Positions 1 through 10,935 of a stretch of 64,000 nt of DNA are shown here, in pieces; the first letter of the stretch is position 1; each line of letters begins with the position of its first letter. Source of the stretch: Sepiola atlantica (taxonomy: Eukaryota > Mollusca > Cephalopoda > Sepiida > Sepiolidae); contig OY744522.1 of NCBI GenBank assembly GCA_963556195.1, positions 41,230,263 to 41,294,262 on the forward strand. Direction: 5' to 3'. The notes beneath the pieces were generated by a model. It searched no databases. It was not told where the DNA came from and saw only the letters and a list, made by a program, of their open reading frames with translations. The position numbers and the translations under genes were made by a program.

Positions 1-501
1 GGGAATGACCACACACACGCATACCATACAGATTCGACCGACAGCAATTAAAGCAATAAAACCTAATACACAAATGTACTTAAATGACCAAACACTGGCC
101 AAACGGAATATATTTTTATCTCAACAAGATAACATTTTTTTCTGTCAAACGGAACAAACATTTTTTCTGTCAAATGGAACAGATACTTTCAAATGAAAGA
201 AAAATGAAACGTTTTCTCAAATGAAACACTTTTATCAAATGGAATTTACATCTGAAGAGAGCATAATAGATAAACGATAAATGCTCGAAACGCGTTATGA
301 AATTATATTTAAAAAACTTAAAATGTTAAAATGATAAGATAATAAATAATTATTGAAAAAGTTTTTTTACTAGCGTTGGTAACCACAATTCTTTAAATAT
401 ACTTTTTTCTCTCGTTGGAACTGCACTGATGCTACACAACCCCCTTCTCTATATATAGCATATATTATATATATTTATAAATAAACATTTTAAAATACAT
501 G

Positions 502-537
<36 letters not shown>

Positions 538-1062
538 ATTTTTATTTTTTAAATATTTTGAAAGGAAACTAAATATAACATAATATAAATATATAAAACT
601 ATAAATAACCAAATAAGTAGTGTAATTGATTCGCCCGAACAATATAAAATACAGCAAATTTTTGTAAACACATGTAAGGAAGACATTTTTTAATAACAAA
701 ATAAGTTAGCAAAACATTAATCTGAAAGAAGACTTAGATCTAATATACGGAATGTTTTTGTTCTTTTTTGTAAGGGAAGTAGGGGCTGATCAACTCTGCT
801 GGGAAGCCATGAGATAAAATACTGTTTTGTTTTTTAAATTCCCGAAACAGTTTTTCATGGTAAACAACTGATGATCCCTTGAATAATGTTAAGACTAGCG
901 TAAATTCTTGGAAACAAACTAATATAGTGACTATAAAAAGTTAACTGACTTACAAGCAAAGTAATTTTCTACCTTCGCTTGTAAGTCAATTTACCTTGTA
1001 TTTGGGACTATTACTAGGGACTAAAAGTGTTTTTCACAGTTTAATGGTTGAAAAACTTACAA

Positions 1063-1065
<3 letters not shown>
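1..1065. other. AT-rich sequence, no gene recognised
   Basis: No coding or RNA gene is supported here. Around 95-245 a short degenerate tandem of a TCTGTCAAAYGGAAC-type unit is visible, and a short TA tract lies at 496-538. The rest is AT-rich unique-looking sequence with stops in all frames. Confidence 0.6.

Positions 1066-1133
<68 letters not shown>
1066..1133. repeat. (TA)n microsatellite
   Basis: An uninterrupted TA dinucleotide tract. A further interrupted TA tract lies at about 1238-1276. Confidence 0.97.
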
Positions 1134-1136
<3 letters not shown>

Positions 1137-1231
1137 AATTGTTAATAAGTAATTCACCTAACATCTAATGATTTCTGCCTGTAAGACCTATTTTGTAAGA
1201 TATGTATTTATATATATAGAGAGATAATTAA

Positions 1232-1276
<45 letters not shown>

Positions 1277-1329
1277 ACAATAATGCTTAATTAATTTAAC
1301 TTCTAGGAATTTATTATCTAACGACCGTA

Positions 1330-2039
<710 letters not shown>

Positions 2040-2362
2040 ACGTATATGTATAAATATTTTTCAAAGAAAATCTTCTCCTCAGAGAACCATTACCGCAATA
2101 ACATTACTGTAATTAATAAAATTTAAGCTTTGAAAATATATAAAACATATTAAAAAATACATTCAGATATATATAAAAGATCAAATATATCGGCCAAAAA
2201 ACGCACTTTTTTTGTTAAACTTATACAGTTCATCCAAGTCATGAAGCTTAAAACAATTTCAAGAAAAAGTCGATTAAAAACAATCCAGGTGGTAATTGGT
2301 AGTCCAATATGAAAATGAAAAAGTTAGCAAGCAAATCTCCCGCCTGGATAACTTTTTCATTT
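2040..2362 (-). repeat. Dispersed repeat, copy 1 (partner at 30050-30380)
   Basis: The reverse complement of this block aligns collinearly with 30050-30380. Shared landmarks include ATGACTTGGATG, GATATATTTGAT, TATATATTTTCAAAG and GGTTCTCTGAGGAGAAG (GATTCTCTGAGGAGAAG in the partner). No protein is encoded. The copies differ at many positions, so they are old members of one interspersed family. The element class is not evident. Confidence 0.7.
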
Positions 2363-2379
2363 TTAATCGACTACCTTGA

Positions 2380-3630
2380 AAATCGTCCGTTAAAGAATGC
2401 TTAGTAAAGTGTAACGAAATAAAAAGTCAGTCGTTAAGAATTCTTAGTAAAGTGTAACGAAATTCCAAATTGTCTGTTTAAAAATGTATAGTAAAGTGTA
2501 ACGAAATAGAAAATCGTCTGTTAAATTTTTTTCTAGTAAAGTGTAACTAAAAATAAAATTGTCTCTTTAAAAATGCTTGGTAAAGTGTAACGAAATAGCA
2601 AATCGTCCCTACAAGAATGAATTGTAATGTGTAACTAAATAGAAAATCGTCTGTTAAAAAATGCTTAGTAAGTTGTTTCTAAATAGAAAATCGTCTTTTT
2701 AAAATGCTTAGTAAATGTAACAACATAGAAAATCGTCCGTTAATAAATGCTTAGTAAAGGGTAACAAAATCGAAAACAGTCTCTCAACGAATGGTTAGTA
2801 AAGTGTAACTAAATAGAAAATCGTCTGTTTAAGAATGCTTTGTAAAGTGTTACAAAATAGCAAATGCTTAGTAAGTTGTTACTAAATAGAAAATCGTCGG
2901 TTAAAAAATGCTTAGTAAGTTGTTTCTAAATAGAAAATCGTCTTTTTAAAATGCTTAGTAAATGTAACAACATAGAAAATCGTCCGTTAATAAATGCTTA
3001 TTAAAGGGTAACAAAATCGAAAACAGTCTCTCAACGAATGGTTAGTAAAGTGTAACTAAATAGAAAATCGTCCGTTCAAGAATGCTTAGTGAAGTATAAT
3101 TAAATAGAAAATAATATGTTAAAGAATACTTGGTAATGTATAACTAAATTGCAAATTGTCTGTTAAAGAATGCTTAGTAAAGTTTAACGAAATAGAGAAT
3201 GCTTAGTAAAGTGTGACTAAATTGCAAATTGTCTGTTAAAGAATGCTTAGTAAAGTTTAACTAAATAGAGAATGCTTAGTAAAGTGTGACTAAATTGCAA
3301 ATTGTCTGTTAAAGAATGCTTAGTAAAGTTTAACTAAATAGAGAATGCTTAGTAAGGTGTGACTAAATTGCAAATTGTCTGTTAAAGAATGCTTAGTAAA
3401 GTTTAACTAAATAGAGAATGCTTAGTAAAGTGTGACTAAATTGCAAATTGTCTGTTAAAGAATGCTTAGTAAAGTTTAACTAAATAGAGAATGCTTAGTA
3501 AAGTGTGACTAAATTGCAAATTGTCTGTTAAAGAATGCTTAGTAAAGTTTAACTAAATAGAGAATGCTTAGTAAAGTTTAATTAAATAGAAAATCGTCCG
3601 TTCAAGAATGCGTAGTAAAGTGTTACTAAA
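2380..3630. repeat. Minisatellite, 44-bp monomers evolving into a 73-bp higher-order unit
   Basis: The array is built on a 43-44-bp monomer containing the core TTAGTAAAGTGTAAC followed by a GAAAATCGTCTGTTAA-type spacer. A block of several monomers is itself duplicated about 247 bp apart (starts near 2673 and 2920). From about 3168 the array changes to a strict 73-bp period (unit starts at 3168, 3241, 3314, 3387, 3460 and 3533). Each 73-bp unit is one long and one shortened monomer. The 73-bp units are far more alike than the older monomers, which points to recent amplification at that end. Confidence 0.95.
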
Positions 3631-3684
3631 TGGAAAATCGAAACGAAAGTTTAACTGATGTAAATTTCGAAATTAAAATCAAAC

Positions 3685-3897
<213 letters not shown>

Positions 3898-3898
3898 G

Positions 3899-4119
3899 AG
3901 AATTTGAATAACAGAGCTCAATGTAATTTGAACAGAGCAAAACAGAATTATAAAAAGAAAAACTATACACACATTAAGGTTGTCCACATAATAACTTATT
4001 TCGACCCCTTTAATTAGGTCTCCTCAGATGTATAGACAACCAGACCTAATTAAAGGGGTCGAAATAAGTTATTATGTGGACAACCTTAATGTGTGTATAG
4101 TTTTTCTTTTTATAATTCT
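3899..4119. mobile_element. Palindromic foldback element (copy A)
   Basis: Two 77-base arms, 3944-4020 and 4043-4119, are perfect reverse complements of one another around a 22-base spacer. A left shoulder from about 3899 is shared with a second copy at 56345-56626, so this is an element family and not a local accident. The arm contains GTGTGTATAGTTTTTC-type sequence and a TCGACCCC(T)TTAATTA block. It has no coding capacity and no transposase. It lies directly between TA-rich microsatellites, suggesting insertion into TA repeats. Arm identity of 100 percent implies recent formation or strand-templated correction. Confidence 0.9.
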
Positions 4120-4263
<144 letters not shown>

Positions 4264-4370
4264 AGATAGCTAATTGTGCACGTGGTCAGATAGTTGTATT
4301 CGATATTTTTGAGTTTTTAAGATGAGGATTGATAACTTCTCTATATTTTTTGTATTGTGACTACATATCT

Positions 4371-4785
4371 TATCCTGAGTGTTATCATCAAAACGTTTCG
4401 GTTGTTGGAACCGCTGGCCTTCTTCAGGTGTATCTTTTCGAACTCGGGAATATTTCCGTCGAAATAGTCAAAGACCCGTGGCGCATTGATATATTACTTT
4501 GTTAAATTCAGTTTTAAGTCATAGTCATCTGAGGGTTGAAGGTCTAATCCTCGGTGCGGGCGATACGAAGAATTGCGAATTACTGAAGAGTTCTCCCAGA
4601 CATGGCTGACGGAACAAGAGCATGCTACTCCCGTGGTTTAAATATAGGATTCCGTTACAAATTTTGTCCAGATTCCCGAGTTCGATAGAAATATTTCCGA
4701 GTTCGACAAGATACACCTGAAGAAGGCCGGAGGGTACAACGGGCGAAACGGTGTGATGATAACACTCAAGATGACAAATGTCGTA
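4371..4785 (+). mobile_element. Foldback element with internal tRNA-type B box (copy A)
   Basis: The left end (about 4376-4455) and the right end (about 4690-4770) are inverted copies of each other. Both contain the ordered blocks GTTATCATCA, CGTTTCG, GGCCTTCTTCAGGTGTATC and CGAACTCGG. Read outward, each end has a CTGAAGA ... GAAAC arrangement resembling a hammerhead-ribozyme core. In the interior, 4533-4555 resembles a tRNA B box followed by CTCGGTGCGGGCGATAC, and a CATGGCTGACGG...CCCGTGG block follows. The same order, inverted, is found at 44802-45130. No protein is encoded. I infer a non-autonomous retroelement related to SINEs or to Penelope-like termini. The class is uncertain. Confidence 0.65.
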
Positions 4786-4789
4786 CAAA

Positions 4790-5299
4790 TAACCAAAATT
4801 ATACAAGTTAGATTCTAGTTCATCCATGAATTATTTAGCATACGTCTTTATGTCTGGCCGTTGTTGTCCAAAACAGTCCGGTTCAAATCTATTCGTGTTA
4901 GCGTATTCATTTCGGGAGAACCTGATGCAGCTGTAGGGGCGGTTTTTACACTTTTTATCAGGTTTACCATAAAAGACTGTATTTCCTTATCTAAAACCAG
5001 TTACCTACCAATGCATGTGTCTGCTATCGAATTCACGATTGGTAAATCAATTATATCATATTTTCTCGTTTTTCCTTATGTTCTTTTGACAGTCGCGTTG
5101 TTGATAAGGCGAAAACGCTCGCCGGCATGCGCCTATCTTGTGGAATGATCAGACGGGGACGTATTGCGTCGTTACTTCCGCTGATACACCTGCTAAAAGA
5201 CACGTGTCCATTTCTGAAATGAACTCGTTACTTTCTTTATGAAAACATTGGAAAACATTCACTAACCTATGATACCATTGTTGAAATAGAATTCTTCTC
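4790..5299. other. No gene recognised
   Basis: An open frame of 95 codons (4861-5148, plus strand) exists, but the protein has no recognisable domain, no neighbours and no codon signal I can defend. I treat it as chance or as unidentified transposon debris. Confidence 0.4.
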
Positions 5300-5302
5300 G
5301 AA

Positions 5303-5382
<80 letters not shown>

Positions 5383-5451
5383 CATATATGTATATGTATA
5401 TATATACATTATATATATATATATTTATACATATACATATACATACGTATA

Positions 5452-5523
<72 letters not shown>

Positions 5524-5728
5524 CATATATATATATACATATATGTATATGTATATATATATACATTATATATATATATATATTTATACATATATATATG
5601 TATATATATACATATATGTATATGTATATATATATATAAATTATATATATATATATATATATATTTATACATATATATATGTATATATATATACATATAT
5701 GTATATGTATATATATATACATATACAT

Positions 5729-5794
<66 letters not shown>
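5300..5794. repeat. Long (TA)n with TACATATATG variants
   Basis: About 500 bases of TA repeat with periodic C and G substitutions (TATATACATATATGTATATG). Several open frames on both strands are pure repeat translation. Confidence 0.97.
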
Positions 5795-5797
<3 letters not shown>

Positions 5798-6297
5798 ATA
5801 AGTAGTAATAAATAGTAAAACCACACAGCTAAAACAAGTATAGGTTTATAACTCTAAAAATTCACACTAGTATTGTCAACATAAAAGCTTGGTTAAACGA
5901 ATACATTTTAAGCAATACTCAGTTCTAAGTAACAGTTTTCTGAAAACAAAAGTTTTTCAAAAACACGAAATCCTCTCAGTAATAATTTCGGAAATTATGT
6001 TTTCTGTTAATTAGTCTTCACTAGTCGTTAAACATTGTTAGCGATCATCAGGCAACCCAAAACATGGTCTGGTAATTTTTTCTACTTAAAATTTTGTATA
6101 TAGTGTTTTCCCTGTCTAGTTCCGATTTACTATAAAAAAAACGGTAGGACATATGATAGATTAAATATCACGCAAGTTATTATATTATTATAACGTTCTT
6201 TATCAAAAAGCATTAAGCATTGTATATGAGTGTAAATCCGGAATTAATATTATTATTATATCATATTAGCCGGTTTCAAAAGCCGACATTCACAGGA

Positions 6298-6298
<1 letters not shown>
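5795..6298. other. No feature recognised
   Basis: AT-rich sequence without recognisable coding, RNA or repeat content. Confidence 0.5.

Positions 6299-6366
<68 letters not shown>
6299..6366. repeat. (TA)n microsatellite
   Basis: Perfect TA repeat abutting the left arm of the foldback element that starts at 6366. Confidence 0.97.
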
Positions 6367-6369
<3 letters not shown>

Positions 6370-6663
6370 TATTTTTATGATTATTTTTATTTATACATAC
6401 ATGTACATAATATCCGACACTGGCATGTCGATGTTAAAAGCTGAGATCTCATCAGGCAAAATAAAAAGCTGATCAATCTCTTAGGTCATATTTGGAAAGC
6501 CTGAAATTGGGAGAAAAGAAAAGAATAGAAAACGAAATTCAAAATGTAAGATTGGAAGGTCACGCAGTTTTCTTCCACATTCTACTTTAACAGCTGTTGA
6601 TCTATAACATCGACATGCCAGTGTCGTAGATTATGTACATGTATGTATAAATAAAAATAATCA
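6366..6663. mobile_element. Foldback element, family B, complete copy
   Basis: The left arm (about 6366-6436) reads GATTATTTTTATTTATACAT...CGACACTGGCATGTCGATGTTA. The right arm (about 6604-6662) is its near-perfect reverse complement, giving arms of roughly 58-60 bases. The interior holds AAAGCTGAGATCTCATC and an AGCTGTTGATCTA block. A half copy with the same GACACTGGCATGTCGATGTTA arm lies at 31439-31530. It is non-coding and adjoins a TA microsatellite on the left, like the other palindromic family here. It is MITE-like, with no transposase partner visible. Confidence 0.85.
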
Positions 6664-6758
6664 GATGTATAAAAGCTCTATTTGATATTGCACACTCTTT
6701 ATAAGCCCGGTTGAAATTCTTTGGATTTTTATCCTGTGGATGTTTTCCTTACATGGAT

Positions 6759-6761
<3 letters not shown>

Positions 6762-6857
<96 letters not shown>
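6762..6857. repeat. (TA)n-(TG)n microsatellite
   Basis: TA repeat switching to TG repeat near 6834. Confidence 0.97.
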
Positions 6858-6989
6858 ATTTATTTATTAAGTGCAAATATATTAATAACAAGAGCTTAAA
6901 CAAAACATTTTCTCAAAAGTGCTCAATACAAATTAGAGCTTTCATAAATAACATTAAATAAACGTTAGAAACCATCTACAGTGTCGTAT

Positions 6990-7125
6990 GATATGCAGAG
7001 GTAGAGGCGCCGACTGTCAGCTCGACGGTTGAGTTTCAATCCCGGCTTGAGACACTAACTGGTTTAGCCGCACTGAAGAGCTGTAATACAGCGAAACAGT
7101 TTGTATGTGGATGACTATATATGTT
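6990..7125 (+). mobile_element. tRNA-derived SINE carrying a hammerhead fold
   Basis: The head (about 6992-7050) is tRNA-like. A degenerate A-box region (TATGCAGAGGTAGAGGCGCC) is followed by a B-box-like stretch (GAGTTTCAATCCCGG) at a tRNA-like spacing. The body begins TTAGCCGCA and folds as a hammerhead ribozyme (7068-7110). No coding frame is present. The same order (tRNA head, TTAGCC, hammerhead) recurs at 62820-62960, and a diverged version lies at 13478-13604 on the other strand. Such SINEs would be copied by a LINE reverse transcriptase in trans. The 3-prime boundary is unclear. Confidence 0.7.
7068..7110 (+). ncRNA. Hammerhead ribozyme (complete consensus fold)
   Basis: Stem I pairs CCGCA (7068-7072) with TGTGG (7106-7110), with one G-U pair. 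The core CTGAAGA (7073-7079) fits CUGANGA, where position 7 may be any base. Stem II is GCTG-TAATA-CAGC (7080-7092), four perfect pairs. GAA (7093-7095) is followed by stem III ACA-GTT-TGT (7096-7104), which includes the conserved A15.1-U16.1 pair. The cleavage-site base H17 is A (7105). Every invariant position is present. Short stem III is typical of retroelement hammerheads. Self-cleavage is inferred, not shown. Confidence 0.75.
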
Positions 7126-7129
7126 TGTA

Positions 7130-8325
7130 TATCCATGACAATATATGTATTAGCATATACTATCAATGCTCTTTTACTTTGCAGTCTCCTTAAAAGATTC
7201 AGTTCGAACTTTTTACTCTTTGTGAATTTTTCTGATGATTTTGTAATGTTGCAGAGACGATATTGACATAAAAATGTTGTTTGACACAAGACAAATGAAA
7301 CGGACCGTAAAAAAGTATATCTCACAGAAATGTTATGTTTTTTGGAAATGTGAAAAAATAAAAATACAAATAATAAAATAAAAACATGGTTATTGGAATA
7401 TAATTATAACCTGACTTATGCAAGTTTATTACAAAGCAAAATAAATATTTCGGAATGCCTTGTGTTTTGTTCTTGACATCAGCCTCATTCAAAATGAAAT
7501 ATTAAAACATTTCCTGGAGACTATATATAGTACAAAGAAAGGATAAAGGATAAACAAACCAAAGAAAAACTAAGTAAAAATAAGTTACATTAATAAATAG
7601 GTCTCTGGAGATCTGACCCCATATTAACATAGTACATCTAAATAGCATGTCTAGTATTTTTACGCTACAACTATTATTACTAGAAAGATAGCGAATATTT
7701 TTTTAGAATGCTCGCTTGCGATGAGCCTTCAATTCTTAGTAAGTAGTAAAGTCGGTGAACAGTTTTCTTGAGTGTAATATCCGTTAGCAGATTTCCTTTT
7801 CTCTCTCCCTACACTTCTCTCTCTTTCACACACTCTCTCTCTTCTTCTCTCTCTCCCTACACTTCTCTCTCTCTTTCACACCCTCTCTCTCTCTCTCTCT
7901 CTCTCTCTTAAACAAGCCAGTTTAAACTTCAAAATTGTATTTGGATCTTTTAAATTTGTCCTTTATCGATTATTTTACATAAATATGTATTTAATAGTTA
8001 TTATTAAAGAAAATGTAATAACTAATTTATTTTTACGTTTTAAATACTTTTGAATTTTTGAAAACGTTAAAATTTGTAAAGTATTGGTTGAATTTAAAAA
8101 AAATAGTTTTAGTTTTTCATTTTTTATTTATCAATAAGTATTCGATTAATAGTAAATGAACACATCAATCTGTATTTATGCAGGTTATATTCGATAAATC
8201 GATGTTTATTGGGTCGATTAGAAATTTTATTGCTTGTTTGAGGCTTTTAAACAGTCGATTCAAAATTTTTCGATTTGGCGAGAAGAAATTTTTTAAAAGA
8301 GATTATAGTGTGAGCGGGATCTATG
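7130..8325. other. No gene recognised; CT-rich tract inside
   Basis: AT-rich sequence. At 7799-7909 a CT-rich low-complexity tract contains two near-identical copies of a CCCTACACTTCTCTCTCT-type unit. Nothing else is supportable. Confidence 0.5.
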
Positions 8326-8327
8326 AA

Positions 8328-8793
8328 TTTAACGTAAAATGATTTTAAATTTCCAGGTCATTCTAGCTCTTTAAGGCCGTTTACCATGTTTTTGCTATGG
8401 TTGATAAATTCTGTGGGTTTTTAGAGGGTTCATGATAGAAAGTTATTAAAAATTCATTGTTATTATCGACAAAATATAATTTAATATAATTCTAAGTACG
8501 AGTGTCAACCCCTAAACACCATAACCCATTAAACTAACCTCAGGTTAGAGTAGTAAAGCCCCCTAAACACCCTACCTTAACCCCATCACAAACTCTAAAT
8601 CTGAGTTGCAACCCCTATGTAAACAACCCTCCACCCTTAACCCCTACATCTAAGTTTGAGTAACAAGACCACCCGAATAAAACCCTTGTAAAACCATACG
8701 TAATAATCACAAGACCCCTCACCAAATAAAATCCCATATAGCCAAAAAATGGTTAACTGAAAACGCTAGAATGAGAGATCATTTTACGTTAAT
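8328..8793. mobile_element. Foldback element, family C, with C-rich interior
   Basis: The left arm (about 8328-8415) and the right arm (about 8710-8793) are diverged reverse complements, sharing TTAACGTAAAATGAT, CATTCTAGC and TTTTTGCTAT(AT)GG-type blocks. A single arm of the same family lies at 49165-49290. The interior (8500-8720) is unusually C-rich on this strand, with repeated AACCCCTA and ACCCTTAACCCC-like words, and differs in composition from its surroundings. It is non-coding. I infer a non-autonomous DNA element. No target duplication was found. Confidence 0.7.
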
Positions 8794-9012
8794 TTTATGT
8801 GCGAAACTGAGGCCTTATTCTACATTTTAAAACAATTGTTTTTTTTTTATTTTTGTTTTTTCTTTCCAAAGGTGTTTCAGTGTTTTGTTCACACGAAATC
8901 GACAAATGTTTTTTTTTCATTTTGAAGCAGATGATTTTGCAGATGTGGCTATCCACTATAATACCTACGTTTGGTTATGAGCCCGACAAAGATTTATGCG
9001 ACTTAGACTACT

Positions 9013-9013
<1 letters not shown>

Positions 9014-9072
<59 letters not shown>

Positions 9073-9073
9073 A
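9014..9073. repeat. (TCTA)n microsatellite
   Basis: Perfect tetranucleotide repeat of about 15 units. Confidence 0.97.
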
Positions 9074-9149
9074 ATATCTATCTGTGTGTGTTTACTACTA
9101 CACGATGAACATTTTAAATGTATCTTTTGCTGAGTTATAATGTCCGACG

Positions 9150-9340
9150 TAAAACCAGTTTCCACATTAATATCGTAAAATGGTTCTGATCCTATCCAGT
9201 CGTATTTGGTGTATAAAGGAGGTTTGCTCATTAAGTTACGGAATATCTTATTTTCGATGTGTGACATGTAGTATTCGGCAAACGTGGGGCCGAGGAGTGA
9301 TCCCATCTAGACGCCATCGCTGTTGATGTATATTTTGCCT
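9150..9340 (-). pseudogene. Penelope-like element reverse transcriptase, inverted N-side fragment
   Basis: On the minus strand, reading down from 9340, the translation gives a GKIYINSDGV block, an in-frame TAG, then MGSLLGPTFAEYYMSHIENK and a PPLYTKY motif. This matches the conserved Penelope-like reverse transcriptase segment DGVAMGSPLGP...HIEN...YRY, which precedes the catalytic YVDD box. The frame then diverges where YVDD should follow. The YVDD box lies instead on the opposite strand at 9343, immediately beyond the end of this fragment, so the element has been inverted at this point. The in-frame stop and the inversion make it non-functional. Confidence 0.85.
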
Positions 9341-10320
9341 GATACGTCGACGACATCCTCATTGTCATCGAATACCTAGACAATATAACAAAACTCGAAC
9401 AAGCCCTAGAAACTCACTCTGTACTCACTGTCATACATGAACTAAATCCTAACAACACAATCCCCTTTCTTGATGTAATAATCGACTCCAACAATCCTAC
9501 GCAATGCACGACATCTACATATAAAAAAGAATCCACGAACAATAACTCCAATCTGACTAACTACTACAGTAAATGCCCCCGAAATATAAAAGATCACCTT
9601 AATAAAAAAAACTTCGTCTATCGCGCGTACACAATATGTTATCCAAAAAGATATTCTTTAAAAAACTAACCAACATAAAACAGACCCAAACTAATAACAA
9701 TTTCTCCAATAGAATCGTTGACTAACAAATAAAACTATATCTAACATCCTTCATCAAAAGACTCCGAATAAAAGGCATAATGAAAATCACACTACAAAAA
9801 CAAATGAACTCTAACTACAAACGTGATGAAAAAGCTATAACTAACATAATAAACCGATACACTAAACCTATCGAACAACAACAAAAAATCAAATTAACAA
9901 TTTACTGCACAAAATTCAAAACCACTAACTAAATAATCAACATCAGTAACACCACTACCCCCCTAAGCAACACCAACATGCTGTAAATCCTTCCAATGCC
10001 CCTCGAGGAATGTTTTCTTTATACTCAAACGGACAGATACATATATTGGCCAGACGACAACTCTCTCCCGATATTCTACGTACTATCAAACGATACAAGC
10101 GCTATTCAGCGACATATCATATCCCACAAAAAACTACACAATCAGCCGAAATAAGGAAATACTAATAACTAACACTTAAATCAGTCATACAAATAATTGT
10201 ACACGCAGACTAAAAATCCTTGAAGCACATAAAAAATTCCAACCGAACATTAACAAAATATCATTTGATTCTTGCACTAACGCCATATCTGTCTAAAATA
10301 AAATTTAAAAAACAAAACAA
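9341..10320 (+). pseudogene. Penelope-like element: RT C-side and GIY-YIG endonuclease
   Basis: From 9343 the plus strand encodes YVDDILIVIEYLDNITKLEQ, the RT catalytic box, then the downstream block ending NNTIPFLDVIIDSNN. Frame-broken RT thumb sequence follows. Near 10022-10085 the translation gives YIGQTTTLSR, the hallmark of the GIY-YIG endonuclease fused to Penelope-like reverse transcriptases. Cysteine-bearing and HK-type linker regions are recognisable but interrupted by stops and shifts. Normal elements encode RT and nuclease in one protein of roughly 700-900 residues. Here only the second half is on this strand. It is an old, inactive copy whose 5-prime half has been inverted. Confidence 0.85.
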
Positions 10321-10371
10321 ACACTATAAAACAATAACAGAACGAAGAGGAAAAATAAGACACAACTGCGG

Positions 10372-10560
10372 ATGACGATAGCGAGATCGAAAGTGCTTGA
10401 GTGATAGCCTGTGAAACAAGGCTCGGAGCCATGATGTTCAAACAACCACCCGAAATCAGAAAACTTGCTCGCCGCGTCGAGAAGATAACAAAGAATATAA
10501 TAAAAAAAGTGTTTACTCCGTAGTATTCGATGACGCCTGCATAAATGATAATTTACTGCC

Positions 10561-10631
<71 letters not shown>

Positions 10632-10655
10632 TCGGCCATCACTCAAGCGCTTTCG

Positions 10656-10660
<5 letters not shown>
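10372..10660. repeat. Inverted Penelope-type terminal motifs around a TA tract
   Basis: GATCGAAAGTGCTTGAGTGA at about 10389-10408 (plus) is repeated as AATCGAAAGCGCTTGAGTGA on the minus strand at about 10638-10657. The two flank a TA microsatellite at 10561-10630. This looks like the end of the neighbouring Penelope-like copy plus an inverted terminal fragment. Confidence 0.5.
10561..10630. repeat. (TA)n microsatellite
   Basis: Perfect TA repeat. Confidence 0.97.
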
Positions 10661-10690
<30 letters not shown>

Positions 10691-10845
10691 CATCATCATC
10701 ATTATTATTATTATCATTATCATCATCATTATTATTATTATCATTATCATCATCATTATTATCATCATCATTATTATTATTATTATTATTATAATAATAA
10801 TAATAATAATGATGATGATCATTATTATTATTATCATTATCATCA

Positions 10846-10876
<31 letters not shown>

Positions 10877-10934
10877 CATTATCATCATCATTATTATTAT
10901 TATTATTATCATTATCATCATCATTATTATTATT
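10658..10934. repeat. (ATT/ATC)n trinucleotide repeat, LINE tail
   Basis: About 280 bases of ATT repeat with regular ATC variants and a short AAT/GAT stretch at 10790-10820. It abuts the 3-prime end of the minus-strand LINE tail at 10936 and is therefore probably that element's TAA/GAT tail. Poly-Ile and poly-Asn/Asp frames are artefacts. Confidence 0.95.
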
Positions 10935-10935
10935 C

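Noticed and set aside
2380..3630. Regular repeats and spacers resembling a CRISPR array
   Set aside because: Units are contiguous tandem repeats with decaying similarity, no unique spacers and no cas genes, and the genome is eukaryotic.
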